The translations under genes were made by a program, and so were the position numbers. The notes beneath the pieces are model-generated. The model was not told where the DNA came from, searched no databases, and saw nothing but the letters and a program-made list of their open reading frames with translations. Below are positions 8,920 through 18,626 of a DNA stretch of 64,000 nt, piece after piece. Within the stretch, counting starts at the first letter, position 1. Each line of letters opens with the position of its first letter. This DNA is from Hyphomicrobiales bacterium. GTDB taxonomy: Bacteria > Pseudomonadota > Alphaproteobacteria > Rhizobiales > Rhizobiaceae. The DNA lies in assembly GCA_900470195.1 (NCBI GenBank), contig UEIJ01000007.1, positions 124,001-188,000 of the forward strand, given 5' to 3'.

Positions 8920-10035
8920 ATGATGTCGAAATCATTGAAAATCTGGTTTGCAGCTGCCGGCCTGTCCGCCGCCGCACTGGCATCCGCTGAGGCCAATCCA
9001 TCGATTGCAGTGGATGTGGCGACCGGCAAGGTCTATGCGCAGCAGGAGGCATTCCAGCGCTGGTATCCAGCTTCGTTGACCAAGATGATGACGGCCTATG
9101 TAGCATTCCGCGCGCTTCAGTCGGGCCAGATGACGCTGGATTCGCCGGTGCGCATGACCGTCAATGCTGCCAAGGAACCGCCGAGCAAGATGGGCTACAA
9201 GCCCGGATCTGTCATGACGCTCGATTCGGCGCTGAAGATCATGCTGGTGAAGTCGGCCAATGACGTTGCGGTTGCCGTTGCCGAAGCCGTGGGCGGAACC
9301 GAATCCGCCTTCGTGCAGCGCATGAATGCGGAAGCGCAGCGCATCGGAATGGTCGGCTCGCATTTCGCCAATCCGAACGGGCTGCACGATCCCAACAATT
9401 ACACCACGGCGCGCGATCTGGCAGTCCTGGCGGTGCAGCTTCGCCGCGAATTTCCGCAATATGCGCATTATTTCGCGACCGAGGCGATCGATCCGGGCGC
9501 TGGCAAGAAGGTGCAGGCCAATTACAACATCCTGCTTGGCCGCTACGACGGTGCGGACGGCATGAAAACCGGTTTCGTCTGCGCATCCGGTTTCAACCTC
9601 GCAAGTTCGGCCACCCGTAACGGCCGCACCGTGCTGGCAATCGTTCTGGGCGCCGACCGGCAGGAAGCGCGTGCGGTTCAGGCCGCGCAGCTGATGACTG
9701 ATGCTTTCCGCGCCAATGCCGGTGGCGGCGTGACGCTGGCGACGCTGCGTCCGACGGCTGGCGGCAATCTCAACCAGGCCACCGATATGCGCAAGGCGAT
9801 CTGCAGCCAGGAAGCGATGGCGGATCGCTGGGACGGCCGCGATGTCGAGGGCAAGCTGAAAATCAACTCGCCCTACATCCATGCGATGGATCGCGATCCC
9901 GTTCCGGTTCGCGTCGGTCTCGTATCCGAGCCGGGGCCGATCACCCGGCCGGGCCAGCTCGATATTTCGCAGATTCCGGTGCCGATGCCGCGCCCGCAGC
10001 GCTCCGCCGGCGCGACGACCACCGCGATCAACTGA
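8920..10035 (+). CDS. D-alanyl-D-alanine carboxypeptidase, penicillin-binding protein of the DacF/PBP5 type
   Basis: A 371-residue serine-type carboxypeptidase (peptidase family S11) that trims the terminal D-Ala of peptidoglycan stem peptides in the periplasm. From Met 8920 it begins with a signal peptide of ~25 residues ending A-S-A-E-A. The penicilloyl-serine motifs are S52-L-T-K55, S-A-N-D near residue 112 and M-K-T-G near 215. An upstream in-frame ATG at 8866 would place 18 charged/aromatic residues before the signal sequence and has no ribosome site, so 8920 (or 8923) is preferred. The next gene begins one base after its stop, so the two are probably co-transcribed. Confidence 0.92.
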   Translation: MMSKSLKIWFAAAGLSAAALASAEANPSIAVDVATGKVYAQQEAFQRWYPASLTKMMTAYVAFRALQSGQMTLDSPVRMTVNAAKEPPSKMGYKPGSVMTLDSALKIMLVKSANDVAVAVAEAVGGTESAFVQRMNAEAQRIGMVGSHFANPNGLHDPNNYTTARDLAVLAVQLRREFPQYAHYFATEAIDPGAGKKVQANYNILLGRYDGADGMKTGFVCASGFNLASSATRNGRTVLAIVLGADRQEARAVQAAQLMTDAFRANAGGGVTLATLRPTAGGNLNQATDMRKAICSQEAMADRWDGRDVEGKLKINSPYIHAMDRDPVPVRVGLVSEPGPITRPGQLDISQIPVPMPRPQRSAGATTTAIN

Positions 10036-10036
10036 C

Positions 10037-11197
10037 ATGAATCCCATTCCAGTTTCCGTGCTGACCGGCTTTCTCGGTTCAGGCAAGACGACGCTCCTCA
10101 ACCGGCTCCTGAAGGATCCGGCGCTGACCGATACGGCGGTCATCATCAATGAGTTCGGCGAGGTCAGCATCGACCATCTGCTGGTCGAGCAGGCGAGCGA
10201 GGGCGTGATCGAGCTTTCCGACGGGTGCCTCTGCTGCACCGTGCGCGGCGAACTGGTGGATACGCTGGCCGATCTGATCGACCGGCTCCAGACCGGGCGC
10301 ATCAAGGCGCTGAAGCGCGTCATCATCGAAACCACCGGCCTTGCCGATCCGGCGCCGGTGCTGCATTCGATCATGGGGCATCCGGTGCTCATGCAGGCTT
10401 TCAGGCTGGATGGCGTTCTGGCGACGGTGGATGCCGTCAACGGCATGGCGACGCTCGACAATCATGAGGAAGCCGTCAAGCAGGCGGCAATGGCCGACCG
10501 CATCGTGCTGACCAAAACCGATCTGCCGGAAGCGCAGACAGGACTGGCGGCGCTGAAGGCGCGTCTCCGTGCGCTCAATCCCGGCGCGGATATTCTGGAA
10601 GCCGGGGAACAGCGCACAGGCTATGCGGCGCTTTTCGAATGCGGTCTTTATAACCCGGAAACGAAAACGGCGGATGTGCAGCGCTGGCTCAAGGCGGAAG
10701 CCTATGAAGATGCGCATCATGACCATGATCATGTTTGCGGGCCGGATTGCGATCACGACCACCACCATCATCACGGTCACCATCATGATCACGGCCATGC
10801 GCATCATCATCACCATGACGATGCGATCCGGTCCTTCTCGCTTCGCCACGATGCGCCGATCCCGCTATCGACTTTCGACATGTTCCTCGACCTGCTGCGT
10901 TCGACGCATGGCGAGAAGCTTCTGCGGGTGAAGGGCATTGTGCAGATTGCCGAAGACCCGGACCGCCCTGTCGTCATTCACGGCGTGCAGAAGATTTTCC
11001 ATCCGCCTGCACGCCTGCCGCACTGGCCGCAGGACAAACATGAGACGCTTCTGGTGATGATCGTAAAGGATCTGCCGGAAACCTATGTGCGTGAACTTTT
11101 CGATGCGTTTCTGGGGCGTCCGAGCCTCGGCCGGCCGGACCGTGCCGCACTGACCGAAAATCCGCTGGCCATTCCGGGCTTTTCGCCCCGGAACTGA
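10037..11197 (+). CDS. CobW/COG0523 family GTPase, histidine-rich metallochaperone
   Basis: A 386-residue G3E GTPase. Walker A is G-F-L-G-S-G-K-T (residues 11-18), the metal-binding C-L-C-C motif is Cys64-x-Cys66-Cys67, and the NKxD-like T-K-T-D lies near 160. Between the GTPase and the C-terminal CobW domain is a stretch of about 35 residues (roughly 228-262) made mostly of His and Asp with two Cys, a probable zinc or nickel/cobalt reservoir. It starts one base after the carboxypeptidase stop. Family members (ZigA, YeiR, CobW) deliver metals; with no cobN nearby, zinc handling is more likely than cobalt, but this is inference. Confidence 0.92.
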   Translation: MNPIPVSVLTGFLGSGKTTLLNRLLKDPALTDTAVIINEFGEVSIDHLLVEQASEGVIELSDGCLCCTVRGELVDTLADLIDRLQTGRIKALKRVIIETTGLADPAPVLHSIMGHPVLMQAFRLDGVLATVDAVNGMATLDNHEEAVKQAAMADRIVLTKTDLPEAQTGLAALKARLRALNPGADILEAGEQRTGYAALFECGLYNPETKTADVQRWLKAEAYEDAHHDHDHVCGPDCDHDHHHHHGHHHDHGHAHHHHHDDAIRSFSLRHDAPIPLSTFDMFLDLLRSTHGEKLLRVKGIVQIAEDPDRPVVIHGVQKIFHPPARLPHWPQDKHETLLVMIVKDLPETYVRELFDAFLGRPSLGRPDRAALTENPLAIPGFSPRN

Positions 11198-11200
11198 TAC

Positions 11201-11437
11201 TCACTTTCTGCGAATGAGAAAGCGGTGCAGCGTGCCTTCCCGCTTCTGCGCGACGAGGGCGTGGCCTTCCTGCGTGCAGAAATGCGGCACGTCTATGCCT
11301 GACAGCGGATCGGTGGCCTCTACCCAGAGAAGCGCTCCGCTTGGCATTTTTTCCAGACGATTGCGGGTCTTCAAAACCGGAAGGGGGCATTTAAGCCCCC
11401 TCAGATCGTAGACAGGAATCTCATCCTGCAAGGCCAT
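11201..11437 (-). CDS. TusA-like sulfur-carrier protein
   Basis: A 78-residue protein of the TusA/SirA fold, with the family motif D-L-R-G-L-K-C-P-L-P (Cys17 as persulfide site). TusA proteins relay sulfur for tRNA thiolation or cofactor synthesis in the cytoplasm. The start is set at ATG 11437, where the stop of the upstream L,D-transpeptidase gene overlaps it (TGATG), a sign of translational coupling; the family length of about 80 agrees. An earlier ATG at 11461 would give 86 residues. The usual TusA partners (TusBCDE, MnmA) are not adjacent. Confidence 0.9.
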   Translation of the reverse strand: MALQDEIPVYDLRGLKCPLPVLKTRNRLEKMPSGALLWVEATDPLSGIDVPHFCTQEGHALVAQKREGTLHRFLIRRK

Positions 11438-12678
11438 CAATTCCCGATGATCTTCCACCATGGCTTCTTCGGTTCGGCAGCCGCAACAGGTGCCGTCTGT
11501 TCGACACTCTGCGCCACCGTGCTGGCGGTCGTCATTGGAGAGACCTGGGGGGAAACCTGCGTCGCAGCGGCCTGTGCTGTTGCGGGGTTCGGCTGCGGTG
11601 CCGGCACGGCTGCGGTCTGCGTCGCCGGCTGAGCCGGAGTGGCTGCCGGTTGCGGCGTTGCAGCAATGGCTGTCGGCTGCACGGACGGTGTTGCCGGGCG
11701 AATGTCCGGCGCACCGGCCTTTTCAGCCGAAGCAGGCGTGAGCGACGGCGGTTCGCGCGTTACCTTTTCGCCGCGCGCGCGGGCCGCAGACCATGCGGAG
11801 ACGAGCTTGGCTTCGGCAATGCCCTGAATGGACGGTGCCGGTGCCTTCTGCGCGGCGCTGAAAGCGGACTGATAGGTCTTTTCATAGGACGCATAGGACA
11901 TCGCCTCGCCGCCAACCGAGGGCGGGCAGGCATCGGTCGGCGAAAGGGGCTGGCCGTCCGGCGTCGATACGTTGAAGACGTAGCGCTTCTCGCAGACATC
12001 GACCTTCGGCGGAACCTTGGTGGTCTCGAAGGCGTCATAGCCCTGCTTGAGCATCTTCCAGAACGAATAATTCGGATCGCTCTTGTAGCGCGCCATGTTG
12101 GCGGCGGTCATGCGGAACGGAAACGCCTGAATCTGGAAGTCGCGCTGGCCGCCCTTGAAGGCGTCGCGTCCGAAGGCGTAAATCTCGGCGACCTGTTCGT
12201 CGGTCATCGAATAGCAGCCCGACGAGGAGCAGGCGCCATGCACCATCAGGTGCTGGCCCGTACGGCCATTGGCGCGGTCATAGGCGTTGGGAAAGCCGAT
12301 GTTGAAAGAAAGGTAGTAATTGGAGTTCGGATTCATCTGGGCGGGGCGGACGGTGTAGAAACCTTCCGGCGCCTGACGGTCGCCCTCGATGTATTTTGGG
12401 CCGAGCTTGCCCGACCATTTGCAGATTTCGTAGGAAGCGATCTGGTCGTATTTGCCGTTGTTCTTCTGCTTCCAGACTTCCAGAACACCTTCTTCCTTGA
12501 AGATGCGCACCATGATCGGCGAGGTGCGGGTCATGCCCTTCGCCTTCATCTTGGCGACGACCTTTTCGGGAAGCGGCTTTTCAGCCCGCAGACTGAGGTC
12601 GGATACGGACGAACCCTGACAGCCCGCGAGAAGCGCGGTTGCCAATAAGGAGCCTAGAATTGCGGTTCTGATCTTCAT
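11437..12678 (-). CDS. YafK-type L,D-transpeptidase lipoprotein (YkuD fold)
   Basis: A 413-residue lipoprotein. The signal sequence ends in lipobox L-L-A-G-C (Cys20). The YkuD catalytic region is visible as H147-G-A-C-S-S-S-G-C155, the His and the final Cys being the catalytic pair of L,D-transpeptidases, and the surrounding pattern (G-F-Y-T-V-R-P, S-F-N-I-G-F-P) is that of the YafK/ErfK subgroup. The last ~130 residues are a low-complexity Ala/Pro/Thr/Gln tail, probably unstructured and periplasmic. Such enzymes cross-link peptidoglycan or act on lipoprotein linkages; YafK-type members may hydrolyse instead. It is the first gene of a pair with the TusA-like protein. Confidence 0.88.
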   Translation of the reverse strand: MKIRTAILGSLLATALLAGCQGSSVSDLSLRAEKPLPEKVVAKMKAKGMTRTSPIMVRIFKEEGVLEVWKQKNNGKYDQIASYEICKWSGKLGPKYIEGDRQAPEGFYTVRPAQMNPNSNYYLSFNIGFPNAYDRANGRTGQHLMVHGACSSSGCYSMTDEQVAEIYAFGRDAFKGGQRDFQIQAFPFRMTAANMARYKSDPNYSFWKMLKQGYDAFETTKVPPKVDVCEKRYVFNVSTPDGQPLSPTDACPPSVGGEAMSYASYEKTYQSAFSAAQKAPAPSIQGIAEAKLVSAWSAARARGEKVTREPPSLTPASAEKAGAPDIRPATPSVQPTAIAATPQPAATPAQPATQTAAVPAPQPNPATAQAAATQVSPQVSPMTTASTVAQSVEQTAPVAAAEPKKPWWKIIGN

Positions 12679-12879
12679 GTCGCATCAAGTCTGTTAGAGC
12701 TACGCCAGAGACTTTATGAGCAAAAGTCGATTTCCTGAAGGTCCGATCCTATAAATGAAACCTTACGGTATCGTTTATAAATCCTTGCTCAGATAGCTAA
12801 AACCCGGCGCGTCGGCAATATGGCCGAATTTGCAGCATGATGCAAATCCGGAAAGCGCGGGGCTTCCCGGATGAATTAT

Positions 12880-12893
12880 CCATCAATTGATGG
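12880..12893. repeat. Short perfect palindrome just past accA
   Basis: CCATCAATTGATGG is a 14-base perfect palindrome, six bases beyond the accA stop. It lacks a GC stem or T run and so is not a convincing terminator. It could be a protein site or chance. Confidence 0.35.
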
Positions 12894-12899
12894 TGAAAA

Positions 12900-13853
12900 T
12901 CAGATGTTGCGGCCGATTTCGAGGAACTTCTGGCGGCGTTCCTGCTTCAGCGTTTCGCCGTCAATATCCTTCATCGAGCGCAGCGAGGCGGTGATGATGT
13001 CGCCAGCCGCATCGATAACGGCTTCCTTGCCGCGATGCGCGCCGCCCATCGGTTCGGGAATGATGCCGTCGATGATCTTGAGGTCGAAAAGGTCCTGTGC
13101 GGTGATGCGCATGTTGGAGGCGGCATCCTTGGCGCGGGTCGAATCGTGCCAGAGGATCGAGGCCGCACCTTCGGGCGAGATCACCGAATAGATCGAATGC
13201 TCAAGCATGTAGACGCGGTTTGCGACGGCGATTGCGATCGCGCCGCCGGAGCCGCCTTCACCGATGATGATCGAGATGACCGGAACGCGCAGCCTGAGGC
13301 ATTCCGCCGTGGAGCGGGCGATGGCTTCCGCCTGGCCGCGCTCCTCGGCGCTGACGCCGGGATAGGCGCCGGCAGTATCGACGAAGGTGATGAGCGGCAG
13401 CTGGAAGCGGTCGGCCATTTCCATGATGCGGACGGCCTTGCGATAGCCTTCCGGGCGGGCCGAGCCGAAATTGTGCTTGAGGCGTGTCTTGGTGTCGGAG
13501 CCTTTTTCCTGCCCGATGATCGCGACGGCCTGACCGTTGAAGCGGCCGAAACCGGCCTGGATGGCTTCGTCATTGGCGAATTTGCGGTCACCGGCAAGCG
13601 GCGTGAATTCGGTGAACAGACGTTCGATATATTCCAGGCAGTGCGGACGGTCCGGATGGCGGGCGATCTGCGCCTTCTGCCACGGGGTCAACTTGCGGTA
13701 GATGTCCTTCAACGCATCGGCCGAACGCTTCTCGAGGCGACGAATCTCGTCGCTCATCTCGACGCTGCCCTGTTCCTGCGCGAGCTTCTTCAACTCAAGA
13801 ATCTGGCCTTCAAGGTCGGCGACGGGTTTTTCAAAATCGAGATAGTTGTACAT
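12900..13853 (-). CDS. accA: Acetyl-CoA carboxylase carboxyltransferase subunit alpha
   Basis: A 317-residue protein, full length for AccA. It has the N-terminal coiled region (D-L-E-G-Q-I-L-E-L-K), the family block R-H-P-D-R-P-H, G-S-A-R-P-E-G-Y-R-K-A, D-T-A-G-A-Y-P-G near residue 166 and the crotonase-fold turn G-E-G-G-S-G-G-A near 200. With AccD it transfers carboxyl from carboxybiotin to acetyl-CoA to make malonyl-CoA, the first step of fatty-acid synthesis. It lies downstream of xerD on the same strand, 134 bases away, an order common in Rhizobiales. It probably has its own promoter in that gap. Confidence 0.97.
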   Translation of the reverse strand: MYNYLDFEKPVADLEGQILELKKLAQEQGSVEMSDEIRRLEKRSADALKDIYRKLTPWQKAQIARHPDRPHCLEYIERLFTEFTPLAGDRKFANDEAIQAGFGRFNGQAVAIIGQEKGSDTKTRLKHNFGSARPEGYRKAVRIMEMADRFQLPLITFVDTAGAYPGVSAEERGQAEAIARSTAECLRLRVPVISIIIGEGGSGGAIAIAVANRVYMLEHSIYSVISPEGAASILWHDSTRAKDAASNMRITAQDLFDLKIIDGIIPEPMGGAHRGKEAVIDAAGDIITASLRSMKDIDGETLKQERRQKFLEIGRNI

Positions 13854-13987
13854 CGGGCCTGACTGTTCGTGCGTTTCTGATGAACTCGCCGCAATTGCGA
13901 GCCTGAAAAAGGCTGTTTTACGGCGCCTTACATATTCACTGCGGGCTCATCTTGCAAATTTTCGGTTTTCTCATAACCGGACAGAGG

Positions 13988-14911
13988 CTAATCGGCAAGC
14001 GGATGATGCTCGCTGACCAGCTTATGCAGTCTTTCCTCAAGCACATGCGTATAGATTTGCGTCGTGGAAATATCGGCATGGCCGAGCAATTGCTGCACGG
14101 TGCGCAGATCAGCGCCATTCTGCAGCAGGTGGCTGGCAAAGGCGTGGCGAAGCACGTGGGGCGAAACGGCAGAGGCCGATAAACCCGCCCGTGCTGCAAG
14201 CCCTTTCAACTCACGGGCAAAAACCTGGCGCGCCAGATGGCCGCTTTCCGAAAAAGCCGGAAAAAGCCACGGATTTTCATCGCTGCCGGGCAGGGAATCC
14301 CGCAAGGCCAGAAAAAGCTGCAGCGCTTCACGCGCCTTTGGCGAAAGCGGAACCATGCGCTCCTTGGAACCCTTGCCGCGGACCAGCAGAAAACGATGGT
14401 CGGTGCGTGCGACGGTGACGGGCAGGCCGACAAGTTCGGAGACGCGAAGCCCCGTGGCATAAAGCGTTTCGAGAAGCGCATGCAGCCGCAAGGCCTTGAT
14501 ACGATCGGGCAATTCCGCTGCTTCACCGGCTTCGAGTACTGCGCGGTCGAGAAGCCGCGTGACGTTTTCGACGCTCATGATCTTCGGCAGCGGCTTTTGC
14601 TTTTTTGGCGCATCGACGGTACCGGTCGGATCGTCCTGCCGGTAGCCTTCCGAATAGAGAAAGCGGAAGAACTGGCGCAGCGCCGACAGGCGCCTTGCCT
14701 GCGAGGTCGCGGCAAAGCCTTCGGTTGCCATGGCATCGATTGCGCTGCGGATATGGTCGGGGCCCGCTTCGGCAAGATTGACGCCCCGGGCTGCCAGCGC
14801 TTGCGCGACCGCCTCCAGATCGCGCCGGTAGGATTCAAGCGTGTTCTGGGCAGCACCCCGCTCAGCGCTCATCATTTCCAGAAAATTTTCGATCGCCAGT
14901 GAAGCGCGCAT
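13988..14911 (-). CDS. xerD: Site-specific tyrosine recombinase XerD
   Basis: A 307-residue tyrosine recombinase with the complete catalytic set: Arg156, Lys180, His252-x-x-Arg255, His278 and Tyr287. The N-terminal SAM-like domain (residues 1-95) and the XerD-type C-terminus ([10 protein letters not shown]) are present. With XerC (51429-50482) it resolves chromosome dimers at dif. The start at 14911 is fixed by an AGGAG site overlapping the stop of the upstream small membrane protein; longer frames upstream lack homology. Two residues differ from a generic phage integrase neighbourhood, and no att site or integrase cargo is present, so this is the housekeeping recombinase. Confidence 0.95.
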   Translation of the reverse strand: MRASLAIENFLEMMSAERGAAQNTLESYRRDLEAVAQALAARGVNLAEAGPDHIRSAIDAMATEGFAATSQARRLSALRQFFRFLYSEGYRQDDPTGTVDAPKKQKPLPKIMSVENVTRLLDRAVLEAGEAAELPDRIKALRLHALLETLYATGLRVSELVGLPVTVARTDHRFLLVRGKGSKERMVPLSPKAREALQLFLALRDSLPGSDENPWLFPAFSESGHLARQVFARELKGLAARAGLSASAVSPHVLRHAFASHLLQNGADLRTVQQLLGHADISTTQIYTHVLEERLHKLVSEHHPLAD

Positions 14912-14913
14912 CG

Positions 14914-15150
14914 TCACTCCTGCGGTGTCGGCGGCAATTGGGTTCCCGTATCGGCGGTTTCCGCCGGGGCAGGGGCGGTCGCGGGTGTTGCCGGGGGAGC
15001 GATGATGACCGGCTTCAGTTTCGAGGCCGGTATTTCGATGGTGATTTCGCGTGTGTCGGGCTTCACGAAAGTGGCAAGCGCATACATCGCGCCATAGACG
15101 ATGGCGGCGGCCAGAGCGAGAAAGAGGACAAGGCGCGTCAGCGTAGGCAT
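14914..15150 (-). CDS. Small single-pass membrane protein upstream of xerD
   Basis: A 78-residue protein with one N-terminal membrane helix (about residues 5-29), a short charged stretch and a Pro/Ala/Thr-rich C-terminal half, probably periplasmic. Its TGA lies within the xerD ribosome site, two bases before the xerD ATG, so the two are translationally linked. No enzymatic motif is seen. The ribosome site of its own ATG is weak. Function unknown; the coupling suggests a conserved neighbour and not a chance frame. Confidence 0.7.
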   Translation of the reverse strand: MPTLTRLVLFLALAAAIVYGAMYALATFVKPDTREITIEIPASKLKPVIIAPPATPATAPAPAETADTGTQLPPTPQE

Positions 15151-15176
15151 TCATCTGTTATGCTGTGGCATTTGGA

Positions 15177-15224
15177 CGAAAGCAAGGAGTGGGGCGAAAG
15201 CAAAGAGTGGAGCGAAAGCAAAGG
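15177..15224. repeat. 18-base tandem repeat, about 2.7 copies
   Basis: Units at 15177-15194, 15195-15212 and a partial unit at 15213-15224 share CGAAAGCAA(G/A)GAGTGG(G/A)G. The array sits in the divergent space between the small membrane protein and aroK. Copy number may vary between strains. Confidence 0.8.
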
Positions 15225-15357
15225 TCGGCAAACGATGACGCGAGCGTGCAACCATGCAAAAAAGCCATGCATCCGGTCCTGCGCGCCCGGAAAACCCATC
15301 AAAGCAATTGACGTCGTCCCGTTTTTCATGTGGAACCGGAGCAAATGGACGAGGTCA

Positions 15358-15948
15358 ATGAGCAGCACGGCAAAACAAAACAATCTACATGAAAAAGCGG
15401 AGCTGATCCGCGATCTGCTCGGTTCAAAAGTCGTGGTGCTTGTGGGACTGATGGGCGCGGGCAAATCCACTGTGGGCCGCAAGGCAGCGAGCCTGCTCGG
15501 CCTGCCGTTTCGCGATGCCGATACGGAGATCGAAGCGGTTTCCCGCATGACCATTCCAGAACTGTTCGAAGCCTATGGCGAGGTCGAGTTCCGCGATCTT
15601 GAACGCCGCGTCATCATGCGCTTGCTCGAAGACGGGCCGATGGTTCTGGCAACCGGCGGCGGAGCCTACATGAACGCCGAAACACGCGCGGCAATCGCGC
15701 GCGCAGGCATTTCCATCTGGCTCAATGCGGAAATCGATATTCTGATGGAACGGGTATCGCGCCGCCAGAACCGCCCGCTTCTGAAAAACAGCGATCCGCG
15801 CGGCGTCATGCAGAGGTTGATGAACGAACGTTATCCCGTCTATGCACTGGCCGATCTGCAGCTGATGACGCGCGACGACAAGAAGGAAGTGATCGCCGCC
15901 GAACTGCTCGATGTTCTGGCCGGGCATCTTGAAGGTTTAGAGGCTTAA
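15358..15948 (+). CDS. aroK: Shikimate kinase
   Basis: A 196-residue kinase that phosphorylates shikimate with ATP in the aromatic amino acid pathway. Walker A is G-L-M-G-A-G-K-S-T (residues 30-38). The shikimate site shows D-A-D-T-E-I and F-R-D-L-E-R-R, the glycine-rich loop is A-T-G-G-G-A-Y, and the lid carries R-R-x-N-R-P-L-L. I chose ATG 15358, which gives the family length with a short N-terminal extension; the frame stays open far upstream but that part has no homology and includes the 18-base repeat. aroB follows after 58 bases, the usual aroK-aroB operon. Confidence 0.95.
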   Translation: MSSTAKQNNLHEKAELIRDLLGSKVVVLVGLMGAGKSTVGRKAASLLGLPFRDADTEIEAVSRMTIPELFEAYGEVEFRDLERRVIMRLLEDGPMVLATGGGAYMNAETRAAIARAGISIWLNAEIDILMERVSRRQNRPLLKNSDPRGVMQRLMNERYPVYALADLQLMTRDDKKEVIAAELLDVLAGHLEGLEA

Positions 15949-16006
15949 CGGCTGTTCGCTGGAATAAACGGCTGATTGCCTCGCTGTACGTTATTGGAGA
16001 CTACGC

Positions 16007-17140
16007 ATGAATGCTCCGTCCACCGCTCCCGGTGTCACCACTGTCCCTGTGTCGCTCGGCGACCGCTCCTACGATATTCTGATCGGCAAGGGGCTGGTTG
16101 ATCGTGCGGGCGAGGAGGTGGCGAAGCGTCTGAAAGGCGTGCGCGTGGCGGTGGTGACCGACGAGAATGTCGCCAGGGCGCATCTGGAGCGGCTTACCGA
16201 GAGCTTTGCCAGGGCAAGGATCGATGTAACGCCGGTGATTGTTGCGCCGGGCGAGAAATCCAAATCCTTCGGCACGCTGGAAACGGTCACCAATGCCGTG
16301 CTGGCGGCCCGGCTGGAGCGCGGCGATGCGGTCGTGGCGTTCGGCGGCGGTGTCGTCGGCGATCTTTCCGGCTTCGTGGCCGGTATCGTGCGGCGCGGCA
16401 TGAATTTCGTGCAGATGCCGACTTCGCTCCTGTCGCAGGTGGATTCTTCGGTCGGCGGCAAGACCGGCATCAACACGGCGCACGGCAAGAACCTCGTCGG
16501 CGTCTTCTATCAGCCGCAGCTTGTTCTGGCCGATACGGAAGTTCTGGATACGCTGAGCCCGCGTGAATTCCGCGCCGGTTATGCGGAAGTCGCGAAATAC
16601 GGGCTGATCGACCGGCGCGATTTCTTTGCGTGGCTGGAGCAGAACTGGCAGGAGGTTTTCTCCGGCGGCGCGGCACGGACGCAAGCCATCGCCGAATCCT
16701 GCCGTTGCAAGGCGGCGGTCGTTGCGCGCGACGAGCGCGAAACCGGCGACCGGGCGCTCCTCAATCTTGGCCATACGTTCGGCCACGCGCTGGAAACCGC
16801 GACCGGCTACGATTCGAGCCGTCTGGTGCATGGCGAAGGTGTCGCCATCGGCATGGCGCTTGCCCATCGCTTCTCCGTCAAGATGAATCTGTGCGGCATC
16901 GAGGATGCGGAGCGTGTCGAAACGCATCTGAAGGCAGTCGGCCTGCCATACCGGCTGTCGGATGTGCCGGGCGGTTTGCCGCCCGCGGAAAAGCTGATGG
17001 ATTACATTGCGCAGGACAAGAAAGTGGCGCGCGGCGCGCTCACCTTCATCCTGACGCGCGGCATCGGCCAGTCCTTTATTGCCAAGGATGTGCCGCCGAC
17101 AGCCGTGCTGGAATTTTTGAAAGACCGTCTGGTGGATTGA
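16007..17140 (+). CDS. aroB: 3-dehydroquinate synthase
   Basis: A 377-residue NAD- and metal-dependent enzyme that cyclises DAHP to 3-dehydroquinate, the second step of the shikimate pathway. Family motifs are G-E-K-S-K-S near residue 82, [14 protein letters not shown] near 110, [19 protein letters not shown] near 137, and the metal ligands in N-L-G-H-T-F-G-H-A and [16 protein letters not shown] ribosome site precedes the ATG. It is full length and sits between aroK and a CorC-type gene, a common Rhizobiales order. Confidence 0.97.
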   Translation: MNAPSTAPGVTTVPVSLGDRSYDILIGKGLVDRAGEEVAKRLKGVRVAVVTDENVARAHLERLTESFARARIDVTPVIVAPGEKSKSFGTLETVTNAVLAARLERGDAVVAFGGGVVGDLSGFVAGIVRRGMNFVQMPTSLLSQVDSSVGGKTGINTAHGKNLVGVFYQPQLVLADTEVLDTLSPREFRAGYAEVAKYGLIDRRDFFAWLEQNWQEVFSGGAARTQAIAESCRCKAAVVARDERETGDRALLNLGHTFGHALETATGYDSSRLVHGEGVAIGMALAHRFSVKMNLCGIEDAERVETHLKAVGLPYRLSDVPGGLPPAEKLMDYIAQDKKVARGALTFILTRGIGQSFIAKDVPPTAVLEFLKDRLVD

Positions 17141-17318
17141 ATTTGACGTTTGAATTCCGACTGAATTAGATGCTGTTTCAGACGTCAAACTCGAAAAATC
17201 CACCAGATACATAAAGTTGCCAGTTGTCTTTGCGATTCCGATATTTGCCCGGTGCCTGTATCGGAGGCACGCAAATGTCGGAAGCAGACCACTGGAACGA
17301 AATGAGAGGATAAGGCGA

Positions 17319-18626
17319 ATGGCTTTCGGGCTCTGGGTCATGTGCGGCATCATCCTGCTCTGCGTCATTCTCTCGGCGTTTTTCTCGGGCTCCGAAACGG
17401 CGCTGACGGCCGCGTCGCGCGCCCGCATGCTCACGCTCGAACATAATGGCGACGCACGCGCCAGTCTGGTCCAGCGGCTGATCGGGCGGCGGGACCGGCT
17501 GATCGGCGTGCTTCTGATCGGCAACAATCTTGCCAATATCCTTGCCTCTTCCATCGCGACCAGTATGTTCCTCAACCTGTTCGGGGATGCGGGCGTTGCC
17601 TATGCCACGCTGGCAATGACGGTCATTCTGGTCATCTTCGCCGAAGTGCTGCCGAAATCCTGGGCGATCTCCGGTCCCGACCGGTTTTCTCTTGCGGTTG
17701 CGCGGGGTGTATCGGTGGTGGTGCTGATCCTCGGGCCGGTTTCCGCCGCCGTGAACTGGATCGTGCGCGCGATCCTGAAGCTTTGCGGCGTCAATCTTGC
17801 CGCAGGCCGCTCCATGCTGAGCCCGCAGGAGGAACTGCGCGGCGCGGTCGAGGTGCTGCACCGCGACAAGTCACTCATCAAGGAAGACCGCGACCAGCTC
17901 GGCGGACTTCTCGACCTGAAGGAACTGGAAGTCAGCGACGTGATGGTGCACCGCACGGGGATGGGCACCGTCAATGCCGATGTTCCTGCTGACGAGATCG
18001 TGCGCGACATTCTCGCCAGTCCGCATACGCGCGTTCCGGTCTGGCGCGACGATATCGACAATATCATCGGCATCATCCACACCAAGGATCTGCTGCGCGC
18101 GCTTTATGACGTCGACAATGATTTCTCGCGCGTCGACATCATGAAAGTGGCCCGCAAGCCGTGGTTCGTGCCTGATACGACCACGTTGCAGGACCAGCTC
18201 AACGCCTTTCTCCGCCGCAAGGCGCATATCGCCATCGTCGTTGACGAATATGGCGACGTGCAGGGATTGGTGACGCTTGAGGATATTCTGGAAGAAATCG
18301 TTGGCGATATTGCCGACGAACACGATATCGACATGCAGGGCGTGCGCCTGCAGCCGGACGGCTCTGTGATCGTCGACGGCTCATTGCCGATTCGCGATAT
18401 CAATCGTGCTCTCGACTGGCATTTGCCGGATGAGGAGGCAACCACGATCGCTGGCCTGGTCATTCACGAGACCCAGACGATCCCCGAAGTGAAGCAGGCC
18501 TTCACCTTTTACGGGAAACGGTTTTCCGTGCTGAAAAAGGAAAAGAACCGGCTGACGCGCCTGCGCATCGTGCCGCTCGACGCCGAGGGCAAACCGGCCC
18601 CGATTGTTGCGGCGCTGCCTCGTTGA
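17319..18626 (+). CDS. HlyC/CorC family transporter-associated protein (CNNM + CBS domains)
   Basis: A 435-residue inner-membrane protein. The N-terminal DUF21/CNNM region has about four membrane helices (residues 5-30, 65-90, 95-115, 125-150) and the S-G-S-E-T-A-L-T-A-A motif. Two CBS domains follow (about 205-330, with H-T-R-V-P-V-W-R and I-A-I-V-V-D-E-Y-G) and a CorC_HlyC FAD-binding-like C-terminal domain. Family members affect Mg2+/Co2+ efflux. I chose ATG 17319 with AGGA nine bases upstream; an earlier in-frame ATG at 17217 would put a charged stretch before the first helix. It follows aroB at 178 bases. Confidence 0.9.
   Translation: MAFGLWVMCGIILLCVILSAFFSGSETALTAASRARMLTLEHNGDARASLVQRLIGRRDRLIGVLLIGNNLANILASSIATSMFLNLFGDAGVAYATLAMTVILVIFAEVLPKSWAISGPDRFSLAVARGVSVVVLILGPVSAAVNWIVRAILKLCGVNLAAGRSMLSPQEELRGAVEVLHRDKSLIKEDRDQLGGLLDLKELEVSDVMVHRTGMGTVNADVPADEIVRDILASPHTRVPVWRDDIDNIIGIIHTKDLLRALYDVDNDFSRVDIMKVARKPWFVPDTTTLQDQLNAFLRRKAHIAIVVDEYGDVQGLVTLEDILEEIVGDIADEHDIDMQGVRLQPDGSVIVDGSLPIRDINRALDWHLPDEEATTIAGLVIHETQTIPEVKQAFTFYGKRFSVLKKEKNRLTRLRIVPLDAEGKPAPIVAALPR

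Noticed and set aside
10716-10826. CAT/CAC-rich repeat as a microsatellite or CRISPR-like array
   Set aside because: It is the in-frame coding sequence of the His-rich loop of the CobW-like GTPase, without regular spacers.
13988-14911. Phage or island integrase
   Set aside because: The recombinase has XerD-specific ends and housekeeping neighbours (accA); no att repeats, tRNA junction or cargo genes are present.
14899-15357. N-terminal extension of AroK reading through the 18-base repeats
   Set aside because: The frame is open but this part lacks homology and AroK reaches its family length from ATG 15358.
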